Positions 25,100-35,101 of a DNA stretch of 64,000 nucleotides are shown here, piece after piece. Every line of letters begins with the position of its first letter. The first letter of the stretch is position 1. The DNA comes from Crossaster papposus (Eukaryota; Echinodermata; Asteroidea; Velatida; Solasteridae): positions 1,240,001 through 1,304,000 of the forward strand of contig JBAIAA010000396.1 in NCBI GenBank assembly GCA_037893245.1. The letters are read 5' to 3'. The position numbers were made by a program, and so were the translations under genes. Under the pieces are notes generated by a model. The model had not been told where the DNA came from. It worked only from the letters and a program-made list of their open reading frames with translations, and ran no database searches.

Positions 25100-27660
25100 C
25101 GTCAGGACAATGGCGGCATAGGCCTATGCGGCAATACAAGTGTACATTGATACACATAAGAAAACATTGCTGCGAATGAGGAAAATGTTCTCGACTTACA
25201 TCTGAGCTGCGAACCTGAACGTTGTTGGAGAATGAAGAGACACTCACCAGCTCGACATCTGAGCCAAAATATTGCCAAATTTCTCACTCGAAAGAAACCC
25301 AAACTGTGAGACTCACGCGACAGGTCGCTGGCGGCGGCATAGGCCTATGCGACAATACACGTGTAAATACATACACATCAGAAAACATGGCTGCGAATGA
25401 GAATAATTTTCTCGACTTATATCTGAGCTGCGAACCTTAACGTTGTTGGAGAATGAAGAGACACTGACCAGCTCCACATCTGAGCTAACATATCGCCACA
25501 ATTCTCACCGGAAGAGACCCAAACTTTGAGACTCATGCGCCAGGACACTGGCGGCATAGGCCTATGCGGCAATACACATGTACACACATAAACAGAAGTA
25601 AACATGGCTGCGATTGAGGACAATTTTTTTCGACTTATGTCTGAGCTGCGAACTTCAACGTTGTTCGAGAATGAAGAAACACTCACCAGCTTGACATTTG
25701 AGCAAAAATATTGCCAAATTTCTCACTGGAAAAAAACCAAACTGTGACACTCATGCGTCAGGACACTGGCTGCGTAGGCCTATGCGGTAATACATGTGTA
25801 CATACATAAACATAATAAAACAGGGCTAAGAATGAGGATAATTTTCTCGACATATATCTAAGCTGCGAACCTTAACGTTTTTCGAGAATGAAGAGACACT
25901 GACCAGCTCGACATATGAGCCAAAATATTGCCAAATTTCCCACCGGAAGAGACCCAAACTTTGAGACTCATGCGTGAGGACACTGGCGGCGGCATAGGCC
26001 TATGCGACAATACACATGTACATACATACACATAAGAAAACATGGCAGCGAATGAGGATAATTTTCTGAACTTATATCTGAACTGCGAACCTCAACGTTG
26101 TTCGAGAATAAAGAGACACTGACCAGCTCGACATCTGAGCCAAAATATTGCCAAATTTCTCACTGGAAAGAACTCAAACTGTGAGACGCATGCGTCTGGA
26201 CACTGGCGGCATATGCCTATGCCGCAATACACGTGTACACACATCAACATAAGTAAACATGGCTGCTAATGCGGATAACTTTCTCGACTTATATCTGAGC
26301 TGCAAACCTTAACGTTGTTCGAGAATGAAGAGACACTCACCAGCTCGACATCTGAGCCCAAATATTGCCAAATGTCTAACCGGAAGAGTCCCAAACTTGG
26401 AGACTCATGCGTCAGGTCACTGGCGGCATAGGCCTATGCCGCAATACACGTGTACACACATCAACATATTAAGTAAACATGGCTGCGAATGAGGACAACT
26501 ATCTCAAATTATGTATTAGCTGCGAACTTCAACGTTGTTCGAGAACGAAGAGACACTCACCAAATTGACATTTGAGCCAAAATATTACCAAATTTCTCAC
26601 TGGAAAAAACCCAAACTGTGACACTCATGCGTCAGGACACTGGCGGCGTAGGCCTATGCGGTAATACAAGTGTAAATACATACACATAAGAAACCATGGA
26701 TGCGAATGAGGATGATTTTCTCGACTTATATTTGAGCTGCGAACCTCAACGTTGTTCGAGAATGAAAAGACACTCACCAGCTCGACATCTGAGCTAACAT
26801 ATCGCCAAAATTCTCACCGGAAGAGACCCAAACTTTGAGACTCGTCGTGAGGACACTGGCGGCGGCATAGGCCTATGCGGCAATACACGTGTACATACAT
26901 AAACAGAAGTAAACATGGCTGCGAATGAGGACATCTTTCTCTACTTATGTATGAGCTGCGAACTTCAACGTTGTTCGAGAATGAAGAGACACTCACCAGC
27001 TTGTCATTTGAGCCACAATATTTCCAAATTTCTCACTGGACAAATCCAAACTGTGACACTCATGCGTCAGGACACTGGCGGCGTAGGCCTATGCGGTAAT
27101 ACATGTGTACATACATAAACATAATAAAACAGGGCTAAGAATGAGGATAATTTTCTCGACATATATCTAAGCTGCGAACCTCAACGTTTTTCGAGAATGA
27201 AATGACACTCACCAGCTCGACATCTGAGCTAACATATCGCCAACATTCTCACCGGAAGAGACCCAAACTTTGAGACTCGTCGTGAGGACACTGGCGCCGG
27301 CATAGGCCTATGCGGCAATACACATGTACATACATAAACAGAAGTAAACATGGCTGCAAATGAGGATAATTTTATAAACTTATATCTGAGCTGCGAACCT
27401 CAACGTTGTTCGAGAATGACGAGACACTCACCAGCTCGACATCTGAGCCAAAATATTGCCAAATTTATCACTGGAACAAAACCAAACTGAAAGACTCATG
27501 CGTCAGGACACTGGCGGCATATGCCTATTCCGCAATACACATGTACACACATCAACATAAGTAAACATGGCTGCGAATGAGGATAATTTTCTCGACATAT
27601 ATCTCAGCTGCGAACCTCAACGTTGTTGGAGAATGAAGAGACATTCACTACCTCCACATC
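25100..27660 (+). repeat. diverged edge of the left satellite block
   Basis: Monomers here remain about 217 bp and colinear but differ from each other at many more sites than elsewhere in the block. Examples are AACAGGGCTAAGAATGAGG (about 25,818 and 27,130), ACACACATCAACATAAG (about 26,235), GGCGGCGGCATAGG insertions and CTCGTCGTGAGG. No long higher-order repeat is evident. The satellite stops at 27,660 within CCACATCTG. Reduced homogeneity next to the 13.5-kb island fits weaker exchange there. Confidence 0.75.
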
Positions 27661-27851
27661 TGGAGGATCCGAACTTCATGATCCGTCCAAAATTAATGTT
27701 AAATTAAAACAAAGAAAATCAACAAGTTTCCTAATCAAATAACGAAATCCTCAATTATTAGATATACATGTAATGGAATACAATCATACAGATATTGAAT
27801 AAATACTTGGCTTAATAATAACATTTAAACAAGAAATAGCAACTGTCATAC
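27661..27851. other. unassigned AT-rich flank, left end of the island
   Basis: 191 bp of AT-rich sequence between the satellite and the 3' LTR remnant. It starts GGAGGATCCGAAC and ends AACTGTCATAC. It resembles neither the satellite nor the visible parts of either LTR, and I see no coding potential or inverted repeats. It could be the remnant of the original insertion site or part of another old element. Confidence 0.5.
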
Positions 27852-28062
27852 CTGTAAAATGGCGAAGAGAGAAAATAGAACATGTTGTTACGTCTTCAGC
27901 CATGAACAGAATGACGTGGCGGGCGAAGCCCGCGAAATTTAAAGAAAGTAGAGGGCGCAACGCAAGTGATTTGAATAACAATACATGCATCAAAGTAGAC
28001 AGGCCAATACCGAAATAAAAAGTGGGGGGTTAATATATGACTCCTTTGTTATACTTGTCACA
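27852..28062 (-). repeat. 3' LTR remnant (5' portion of the LTR)
   Basis: On the minus strand it starts TGTGACAAGTATAAC directly after a polypurine tract and runs 211 bp to TTTTACAG. The last 61 bp (27852-27912) are identical to 40957-41017 in the other LTR. Beyond them the sequence switches to the unassigned flank, so the 3' part of this LTR (its AATAAA and GTCACA end) is missing. The GGCGGGCGAAGCCCGC inverted repeat at about 27,917-27,932 lies inside it. Confidence 0.85.
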
Positions 28063-28074
28063 TTCTCCTCCCGT
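28063..28074 (-). promoter_or_regulatory. polypurine tract
   Basis: Minus-strand ACGGGAGGAGAA lies immediately before the TGTGAC start of the 3' LTR. This is the position and composition expected for the plus-strand primer of reverse transcription in LTR retrotransposons. Confidence 0.8.
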
Positions 28075-28508
28075 TTGAGGAAATGTCGTCCTCGACATTT
28101 AAGAAGATTAAATTTGTTTTTGTTCACAATTATAAGATACGTGTACACGAAATCATTAAGTTAATCAATACTGGTCTGAATGGGAAAAAACAAATAGAAT
28201 TGTACTTTCAAGATATAATGTACAACAAAATTACTCTGAGACGTTTATCATTACCGAACCGGGCCCTGGTTTTGTAATGAATGTCTCTAAGTCAAACCTT
28301 TTGTAATTAAAAGGAAATAAATCAACAACCAATTATAAACACAACATGCAATAATCAATGGTTCACAAACCAAGATATACCAACAGATTTGCATGTATAG
28401 CAATTAAACATATTAAAACAACTGTTGAATTTTTACAACGGTTCTAATCAAAACATTTACTTGGGATTTGTTAACTATTTACAATGAAAATTAATTACAT
28501 GCACAAGG
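28075..28508 (-). other. 3' untranslated stretch of the Gypsy element, with hairpin
   Basis: 434 bp of AT-rich sequence between the integrase stop and the polypurine tract. I see no coding potential. A perfect 8-bp stem with a 4-nt loop (AAATGTCG TCCT CGACATTT) sits at 28081-28100, just before the polypurine tract. On the element's sense strand it includes TCGAGGACGAC. Confidence 0.6.
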
Positions 28509-29781
28509 TCATGGGTTACCGTGTTTTTGGGACAGTATTTTTAGTGCTGCCTTTTTCCTGAACGATGCCATTTTTGGACTTCTCCACTTTGCCCACAACC
28601 GTTTTCCAGCAGCCAGCTTCAATGTATATGCTAGCGATGATCTCTCATCCTGGACACCTTGCTGTCTGGTTTGCCCGAACTTTGTGTACGTGAGCCTGTC
28701 TATCGGTTTCGAATCTCTTTTTGGTCTGAGCCTGGGAAGATAATCTTCTTCCACTTCAGACGGAGACTCCAAAACTTCAGTTGCGACAGAATCGGTAAAT
28801 TGTACACTTGGCTCATTCAGCTGCGATGGTGTCTCTGGAAAGCCATGTTGGTCCCGTTGATTGTTTTCAGGAGTTACTTCAGTCGAGACAGAATCAGCAA
28901 ACTGTACTATTGGCTCATTCAGCTGCGATGGTGTCTCTGGAAAGCTATTTTGGTCCCGTTGGTTTTTTTCAGGAGGGTATCCGGTCACTTCGGCAGCTTG
29001 CCATCTCGAATGCTCGTTGGCAGAGTCATGTTTATTATTGGTTAATTCTTCAGTTCTTTGTAGCGCCGGAAGAAAGATCAAATCTGGATCTTCATCGCTA
29101 GAGTTTTCTTGCTCTGTCGTCTCCTTTTCTGTGAGCTGGATTTTCTCTGGTTGGGAAAGGTCTTGCTGTGCAACCTCTTTTGGACCAGTAGCCCGTTTGT
29201 TGTCCGGAGTTTCAATTGGTAGAAACATACATGGTGTAAGGAGGTTGCGGTGCAGAGTTCGTTGCTTGCCGCTATTGGCTGAAGAGACAACATAGACTGG
29301 TAGGTTTGGTCGTTTGGAGATGGTTGGGATTCCCATCTATCGGCGAGTTTCTGGGTTCCTTTGAGGTGCTTATTTTGCTTAACTAGTACTCTATCACCTG
29401 GATGTAGAGGAGATGGTTTTGTGCCTCTGTCGTACAGACGCTTTTGCTTAGCCTGTTCTCTGGAAGTGTATTCTTTTGCTTTCTCGTACGCTGAGGAAAG
29501 ACCTTCAGGGAATGTTTCCACAAATGCTTCGTACGACGGTGTTTCGGTGGAATTATCTTTCAAGCCAAACATCAGGTCAACAGGAAGGTTAGGATGCCGT
29601 CCAAACATTAAGTAGAATGGGGCAAAGCCGGTCGATTCATGGCGAGTTGCATTATATGCGTGCGCCATCTGGCCAACATATTCTTTCAAATTCTTCTTCT
29701 TGCTGGGATCCATAGAGCCTAACATGTTTAGCAGGGTATGATTAAATCTTTCGGTTTGTCCATTTCCCAGAGGGTGGTATG
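28509..29781 (-). pseudogene. Gypsy integrase, C-terminal part (end of core, GPY/F-like region, tail)
   Basis: Continues the integrase after the transposon insertion. It begins with TPYHPLGNGQTERFN, which carries the third catalytic acid (Glu, codon about 29750-29752). Next comes NATRHESTGFAPFYLMFGR, typical of the end of the Gypsy integrase core, and then GDRVLVKQNKHLKG, which opens the GPY/F-like module. A frameshift near 29,320 moves the reading frame; the rest (NLPVYVVSS onward) lies in the second frame to a stop at 28509. The hydrophilic tail contains a direct duplication of 34 codons (28770-28973, FPETPSQLNEP in both copies) and ends with KILSQKHGNP. It cannot make a working protein as it stands. 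Confidence 0.88.
28770..28973 (-). repeat. 102-bp tandem duplication inside the integrase tail
   Basis: Two adjacent 34-codon units share FPETPSQLNEP, VQF.DSV and TEV. They differ at several residues (QRDQNS/QRDQHG, PIVQFA/PSVQFT). The unit stays in frame and was probably tolerated in an active ancestor, because this acidic Gln/Glu/Pro-rich tail is poorly conserved among Gypsy elements. Confidence 0.85.
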
Positions 29782-29789
29782 GTGTGATG
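29782..29789. repeat. target site duplication of outer W, left
   Basis: GTGTGATG abuts the W end TAGTCTTGG. Compared with the right copy GGGTGGTG it has two substitutions, and the right copy preserves the expected integrase codons, so the left copy has mutated since insertion. Confidence 0.7.
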
Positions 29790-29791
29790 TA

Positions 29792-29807
29792 GTCTTGGTT
29801 CCAAGAC
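29792..29807. repeat. terminal hairpin of outer W (A end)
   Basis: GTCTTGG TT CCAAGAC: a perfect 7-bp stem around a 2-nt centre, starting 2 bp inside the transposon. The same hairpin ends the inner copy at 35076-35091. Confidence 0.8.
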
Positions 29808-30275
29808 CTTCGTGTTGTTTATTCCGCGATGACACAAACCACCGATGTTATAGAGGGCGCTATCTACAGACGAATCGCACCCGCGAACTCAGTGGACTCA
29901 CTCGAAGGTCTTGGACAAGTTGGCACACAGGGGGCGTGGTCAGACTATTGTAATATATGCATTATTCATATCACGTGATAATGATGGACGGTTATAGGCA
30001 AATTCGTGCGAGGGTTACGCAAAACGTTACACGTACACGCCGCGATTGACCCGGCCGTGATGTGCATGTACTATACTGTACATGTATTCGCATGTTTGTA
30101 TCACTGTGGACGGAGACATGGCTTCCCTTACCGAACATGACATGTTCTCGTGTACAAAATGGTTAGAAAGTCGAGCACTTTTTTCAAAATGCTCCCATTT
30201 TAACCACAATTATTTTCCTGGGTTGAAATTTCCAACCAATATACCCTATATTATACCCTAACCCAAACACTAACC

Positions 30276-31328
30276 TTATTTCTCCATGCCATTACGAGTT
30301 TCTCCCATTTAAAACTCTCTCAAAATTCCACATCCTTTTCAGAGAGAAGATTAATGGGAACGTGTCTCCTTTGGGGATAAGTATCAGTCTAATCACTCAA
30401 TGCCTCCTAAAACATGCCAGTTGTGATATGACAACAGTCAACCAACGTCACCAACAGGTGGTCAGTAGGGAAATGCCCAACTGACCAAGCTCGGACTGGG
30501 TCAGCTAAGGTCAAGCTATAAGTACTCCTCCGAGAGTTTCTGCAGAAACTAGAGGGCAATTATTATAATAAGTATAGCCCACACTGTACACATGTACATG
30601 TACTGTATATGTATGTAGGTCATAACATGATATGGTATGAGATACAGGTAGGATTTGTGCACACACTTTTTGTTCATAGTTAAATGATGCAGGTTTCCCT
30701 CCAGTGTACATGTAGTAGGCCTACTGAGTCTATATTCAGTATATTTAATTATGCAAGCACATGTAACACATTAAGCAGTTTTGCTTACATGTACAACGAT
30801 ATTTTAGCAACATTTGGCAAAATGTTAAGTTTGAAGGGCTGTGAGGCAATTTCATAGGTATTTGAAACAGGAACCTGGGTCACTGATGAAAGTTAAGAAA
30901 TTGTAGCTTCACGTGTTGTTTATTTGCACTCAACTAAGTTAACCAATAAAAGCAAACACTAACACAAGTTTATTAACAGAAGGCCTAATGGTGGAGTTTA
31001 AAAAAAAAGCAGCCTAAACACGGAAAACATCAAAGCATATGCAAATAAAATGTTCAATGTTGAAGTGGAAACTTTAAATAAATTATTACTACATGCAATT
31101 GTACAAAGATGCTCTGAATTCCCAATTTCAAACATTTTTCTAAGATTGTGTTTTTTTCTTAAACGATTAAATTAACTTGTTTGCATTTTGAATTTGTAAA
31201 AATCACATACATGTACGTCTGGCTGTGCATTAATTGGAGCTGGATGTGCCAGTTAATATGCACTAATCCATGTTATAATATCCGAAATGAATTCCTACAA
31301 AAAAAGCAATTCGGCAAACTGTTAACAT
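30276..31328. other. ~1.05-kb segment present in outer W, absent from inner W
   Basis: Outer W reads CCAAACACTAACC, then this segment, then CCTAACCCTAGC. Inner W (reverse complement, about 34,608-34,634) has only about 12 bp (CTAAACCCACAT) between the same words. The segment is AT-rich, with no open frame I recognise and no terminal inverted repeats or clear duplicated flank. Its borders lie in CTAACCC-like direct repeats, so deletion from the inner copy is at least as likely as insertion into the outer one. Confidence 0.65.
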
Positions 31329-31624
31329 CCTAACCCTAGCTTTTGAGTAATTTAAGTACAATCCAAAAATCTAATTCGTGAAATTCCTAATGGAGACCTA
31401 AATATAAATCACCCTTTGGAGACATTTTTACTCCCATTGTCCCCATTGTGTTCACGTCTCCAGAGGTACCGTATTTCGCACCATACAGTACATGTACATA
31501 TGTACATGTACATGTACTTTACATGTACATTGACACAGCAAATCATAGCTGCCCCGGCGTTTATTTGTGACTGCGGGTGAATTTGTTGATTGAAACAACT
31601 TTGCTCTATGGTGAAAACCTCCAA

Positions 31625-32206
31625 AGCCCCAGTCCCACCGAAAGCCGGATACGCTACGGATCAACCCGGATGCACTACGGTTCATATCCGGGGTCATCCG
31701 GAGTGGAACCTTAGTCAAACCGTGATAATCCGGGACTATCCGGGACTATCCGGGGCCATGCATCCGGGACCATCCGGGGACATCCGTAGTGAGTCCGGGA
31801 AGTCGAGCGTCACCCTGGATCAGCATCTAGCATCCGGAGTGATCCGGGGCCATCCGGGAAGGGAGAGGGGGGCGGCGAAGAAACGTAGTGAAACCGTAGT
31901 GCGATCGTGATGATCCCTAGTGTATCCGGGATAAACCGTAGCGTAACCGTAGTGTAACCGTGTTTATCCGGGATGAAACGGGAGTTGGTTCCACTACGGT
32001 TCCACTACGGATCACCACGGATTCACTACGGTGTCACCACGGTATTTCCGGGATGAACCGTAGTGTATCCGGGGTCATCCGGGGTGAACCGTGGCACATC
32101 CAGGATGAACCGTGGCGCATATCCGTAGTGAAACCGTGGCGGAACCGTAGTGAATCCGTGACCATCCGGGGTCATGGGGGAAAAACAGGCTTGAACCGGG
32201 GTGATC
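31625..32206 (-). mobile_element. element E in outer W, first part (interrupted)
   Basis: Starts with the terminal inverted repeat AGCCCCAGTCCCACCGAAAG and continues with dense CCGTAGTG and TCCGGG motifs. The inner W transposon interrupts it after 32206; the remainder resumes at 35102-35284. It lacks the 92-bp MITE found in the inner copy of E: around 31706-31721 it reads GGAACCTTAGTCAAAC without interruption. Confidence 0.75.
32199..32206. repeat. target site duplication of inner W, left
   Basis: GGGTGATC, repeated without change at 35094-35101 on the other side of the inner W element. Confidence 0.85.
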
Positions 32207-32209
32207 CTA

Positions 32210-32223
32210 GTCTAGTCCTAGAC
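32210..32223. repeat. terminal hairpin of inner W (C end)
   Basis: GTCTAG TC CTAGAC: a perfect 6-bp stem with a 2-nt centre, 3 bp inside the transposon end. Its counterpart in the outer copy is at 36466-36479. Confidence 0.8.
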
Positions 32224-32920
32224 CCTTGTGTTATTTCGGCGCCCACGTACGCGCGCAGCGCAGATTCGTTAACGCTGTCTCTTTTTCAAATCCCGACTTC
32301 GTGTGCGTTGGTGTCTCACGCATGCGTAGTTTACATAATGCAGCTGGATCCATATTCGCACTGGAGCCGACGTTTGACAAACGTACATGATTTTGGATTC
32401 CCCAATGGGTCTAGCACTAGTTGGCAATCAATTGTTAACTTTAACCTTAGTTTTCGACGAATCTCCCTCGCTTTTCCGAGGGATCCAATCAGCGACCGAG
32501 TTTGAGCCTCATCATGAATTATTCATTATACACAAATATAAGATACTGTGTGTGTGTACACAAGACAGTGTACATGTACGTACAACATTGTACATGTACA
32601 ATGTACATGTATGTGATGGTGACTGTATGCACGTGCATTGCGCGAAATGTGCAGACTTTTAATAGCATTGTATATGTACGTGAGTCCGATCTTCCGGGGC
32701 ATGGCAGTGCAAGCTAGCTACAGCCACCGGTACCGTACCGCGGGTCTGCCCGCTGCAGCATCGCTATGTTATGGTGCTTCAGCGCGGTGCGTTTTTTTGT
32801 ATTCCAGTGTATCGAACGTACAGTACGTCAGTATTAGCCTCAAATCTAGTGAGGTCGTGCTTCATTTTGGCAAACAGTTAATTACCTGCAAAAACTACCT
32901 TTCCCTGAAATAAAAGGGGA
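32224..32920. other. unique C segment of inner W
   Basis: Matches 35781-36465 in reverse complement with scattered substitutions. It holds CATGTACA-rich palindromic simple sequence around 32,560-32,615. Short frames exist here, but none resembles a known protein and none is conserved in length between the two W copies. Confidence 0.6.
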
Positions 32921-33458
32921 AATTTATGGTGGCTCTGCATGGAGGGACATAAAAGTCGTGAATTTGTTTGCGAGTAGTTGTGAAACTATTCGCGACTTGT
33001 CGTGAATTTATTCGCGACTGGTTGTTAATATTTTTGCGACTGTTCGTGAATATTTTTGCGACTAGTCGTATAATTCGTGATTATTAGTGAATATTTTCGC
33101 TACTAGTCGCGAATTTTTTTCGCGACTATTGAAAATATTGACGACTAGTCGCGAAAAAATATTTACGACTAGTCGCAAAAAACAAGTCGTAACAAATTCA
33201 GGACTCAAATTTGCGACTTGTCGTTAATTTATTTGCAACTGGTCGTAAATATTTTTGCAACTAGTCGCAAATAATTTCACAACTAGTCGTGACAAAATTC
33301 GCGACTAGTCGCACATTTTGTCACGACTAGTTGTGGAATTATTTGCGACTAGTTGCACAAATATTTACGACCAGTCGCAAATAAATTAACGACAAGTCGC
33401 AAATTTGTCGCGAAAATGTTCACGACTTTTGATATCCCTCAGGGCCACCATATAAATT
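32921..33458. mobile_element. palindromic CGACTAGTCG MITE in inner W
   Basis: A 538-bp foldback with imperfect terminal inverted repeats. The left end reads AATTTATGGTGGC and AAAGTCGTGAA; the right end reads TTCACGACTTTT and GCCACCATATAAATT. The interior is a run of variants of GCGACTAGTCG spaced about 16 bp apart with AT-rich spacers. A near-perfect internal palindrome is centred at about 33,305 on GCGACTAGTCGC. It has no coding potential. The matching copy in outer W (35288-35780) is about 45 bp shorter because it lacks the palindrome centre. Confidence 0.8.
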
Positions 33459-33461
33459 AGT

Positions 33462-34309
33462 AGCCCCAGTCCCACTGAAGCCGCGGATATGCTACGGATC
33501 GCCCCGGATCGCCCCGGATGAAACTACGTTTGATCCGGGGTGGTCTGGGAAGGCAATCAAAAACAAAGTGACATGTTCCCCGATCCTACTACGGTTCTAC
33601 TACGGTTTGACTACGGTTCTGCCACGAATGGGCCCGGATCACCCCGGTTCAAGCCTGTTTTTCCCCCATGACCCCGGATGGTCACGGATTCACTACGGTT
33701 CCGCCACGTTTCACTACGGATGCGCCACGGTTCACCCCGGATGACCCCGGATACACTACGGTTCATCCCGGTTCATCCGGGAAATACCGTGGTGACACCG
33801 TAGTGAATCCGTGGTGATCCGTAGTGGAACCGTAGTGGAACCGTAGTGGAACCAACTCCCGTTTCATCCCGGATAAACACGGTTACACTACGGTTACGCT
33901 ACGGTTTATCCCGGATACACTAGGGATCATCACGATCGCACTACGGTTTCACTACGGTTCTTCGCCGCCCCCTTCTCCCTTCCCGGATGGCCCCGGATCA
34001 CTCCGGATGCTAGATGCTGATCCAGGGTGACGCTCGACTTCCCGGACTCACTACGGATGTCCCCGGATGGTCCCGGATGCATGGCCCCGGATAGTCCCGG
34101 ATAGTCCCGGATTATCACGGTTTGACTAACCCAGCTAACACGTTTTAGGAACGTTCCAAGAACGTTAAAGCGTTTTGGGAACGTTCTTAAAACGTTCCTA
34201 AAGCGTTATGTGTTAGCTGGGAAGGTTCCACTCCGAATGACCCCGGATATGAACCGTAGTGCATCCGGGTTGATCCGTAGCGTATCCGGCTTTCGGTGGG
34301 ACTGGGGCT
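33462..34309. mobile_element. element E in inner W, complete, with terminal inverted repeats
   Basis: An 848-bp element with ends AGCCCCAGTCCCACTGAAGCC and the reverse complement of AGCCCCAGTCCCACCGAAAG; inverted identity extends about 40 bp into GGATANGCTACGGATC. The body is a degenerate minisatellite of CCGTAGTG / CACTACGG and TCCGGG / CCCGGA words, with no reading frame of interest. The 92-bp MITE at 34130-34221 sits inside. I found no convincing target duplication at its outer ends. Because E lies at the same place in both W copies, it was in W before the copies separated. Confidence 0.75.
34130..34221. mobile_element. 92-bp palindromic MITE (CCCAGCTAACAC ends) inside E
   Basis: Ends CCCAGCTAACAC and GTGTTAGCTGGG are perfect 12-bp inverted repeats. 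The interior is built of AACGTTCC / GGAACGTT and AAAGCGTT words and folds back almost completely. It is flanked by AA on both sides. The homologous site in outer W (31706-31721) is empty and carries a single AA, which supports a 2-bp duplication and insertion after the W copies diverged. It is far too small to be autonomous. Confidence 0.85.
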
Positions 34310-35075
34310 TTGGAGGTTTTCACCATAGAGCAAAGTTGTTTCAATCAACAAATTCACCCGCAGTCACAAATAAACGCCGGGGCAGCTATGATTTGCTGTG
34401 TCAATGTACATGTAAAGTACATGTACATGTACATGTGTACATGTACTGTATGGTGCGAAATACGGTACCTCTGGAGACGTGAACACAATGGGGGCAATGG
34501 GAGTAAAAAGGTCTCCAACGGGTGATTTATATTTAGGTCTCCATTAGGAATTTCACGAATTAGATTTGTGGATTGTACTTAAATTACTCAAAAGCTAGGG
34601 TTAGGATGTGGGTTTAGGGTTAGTGTTTGGGTTAGGTATATTATACTGGTTGGAAATTTCAACCCAGGAAAATAATTGTGGTTAAAATGGGAGCATTTTG
34701 AAAAAAGTGCTCGACTTTCTAACCATTTTGTACACGAGAACATGTCATGTTCGGTAAGGGAAGCCATGTCTCCGTCCACAGTGATACAAAAATGCGAATA
34801 CATGTACAGTATAGTACATGCACATCACGGCCGGGTCAATCGCGGCGTGTAACGTTTTGCGTAACCCTCGCACGAATTTGCCTATAACCGTCTATCATTA
34901 TCACGTGATATGAATAATGCATATATTACAATAGTCTGACCACGCCCCCTGTGTGCCAACTTGTCCAAGACCTTCGAGTGAGTCCACTGAGTTCGCGGGT
35001 GCGATTCGTCTGTAGATAGCGCCCTCTATAACATCGGTGGTTTGTGTCAGTGATCGCGGAATAAACAACACGAAG
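34310..35075. other. unique A segment of inner W
   Basis: Reverse complement of most of 29,808-31,624 in outer W, minus the 1.05-kb segment. It contains ACATGTAC-rich simple sequence (about 34,404-34,446) and a short GGTTTAGGGTTAGTG stretch near 34,611. No gene is recognised. Confidence 0.6.
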
Positions 35076-35091
35076 GTCTTGGAACCAAGAC
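35076..35091. repeat. terminal hairpin of inner W (A end)
   Basis: GTCTTGG AA CCAAGAC: a perfect 7-bp stem, 2 bp inside the transposon end and the counterpart of 29792-29807. Confidence 0.8.
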
Positions 35092-35093
35092 TA

Positions 35094-35101
35094 GGGTGAT
35101 C
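35094..35101. repeat. target site duplication of inner W, right
   Basis: GGGTGATC, identical to 32199-32206. The interrupted element E continues directly after it. Confidence 0.85.

Larger units (their letters stand above)
1..27660 (+). repeat. 217-bp tandem satellite array, left block
   Basis: Head-to-tail monomers recur every 217 bp; for example the phrase ATGCGTCAGGACACTGG begins at 7939 and 8156. Landmarks in order within a monomer are ATGCGTCAGGA, GGCGGCATAGGCCTATG, CAATACACGTGTACATAC, AAAACATGGCTGCGAATGAG, TCGACATATATCTGAGCTGC, CCTCAACGTTGTTCGAGAATG and CCAAAATATTGCCAAATTTC. Two monomer classes alternate and differ mainly in the last ~60 bp: CCAGCTCGACATCTGAGCC versus CCACCTCCACATCTGAGC followed by CATATCGCC. 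Because 217 is not divisible by 3, reading frames shift at each monomer and stops recur, so I treat none of the short open frames as genes. Higher-order periodicity is listed separately. The role (centromeric, pericentromeric or other heterochromatin) is not shown by the sequence. Confidence 0.97.
32207..35093 (+). mobile_element. W transposon, inner copy, complete, inserted into outer W
   Basis: A 2,887-bp element bounded by CTAGTCTAGTCCTAGACCC at 32207 and GGTCTTGGAACCAAGACTA at 35093, flanked by perfect 8-bp duplications GGGTGATC. Its order is C (32207-32920), palindromic MITE (32921-33458), E (33462-34309), A (34310-35093), in the opposite orientation to the outer W. Each block has a reverse-complement partner in the outer copy: C with 35781-36482, the MITE with 35288-35780, E with 31625-32206 plus 35102-35284, and A with 29790-31624. 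No open frame resembles a transposase, so it is probably non-autonomous. The identical target duplication says it is younger than the outer copy. Confidence 0.88.

Noticed and set aside
1-27660. CRISPR array
   Set aside because: The whole 217-bp unit is repeated, not short repeats with unique spacers, and the setting is eukaryotic.
27784-27993. Minus-strand frame spanning the left LTR edge
   Set aside because: It runs across the boundary between LTR and unassigned flank, with no resemblance to a protein family.
28659-29295. Plus-strand frames opposite the integrase tail
   Set aside because: They are antisense shadows of the Gypsy integrase C-terminus.
31452-31910. Coding region in the CCGTAGTG-rich part of W
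   Set aside because: Overlapping frames on both strands arise from a short-word repeat. The frames change between the two W copies, and no transposase motif is visible.
34605-34640. Telomere-like GGGTTAG repeats
   Set aside because: Only a few degenerate units (also at about 30,255-30,275 and 31,328); far too short and imperfect for telomeric DNA.
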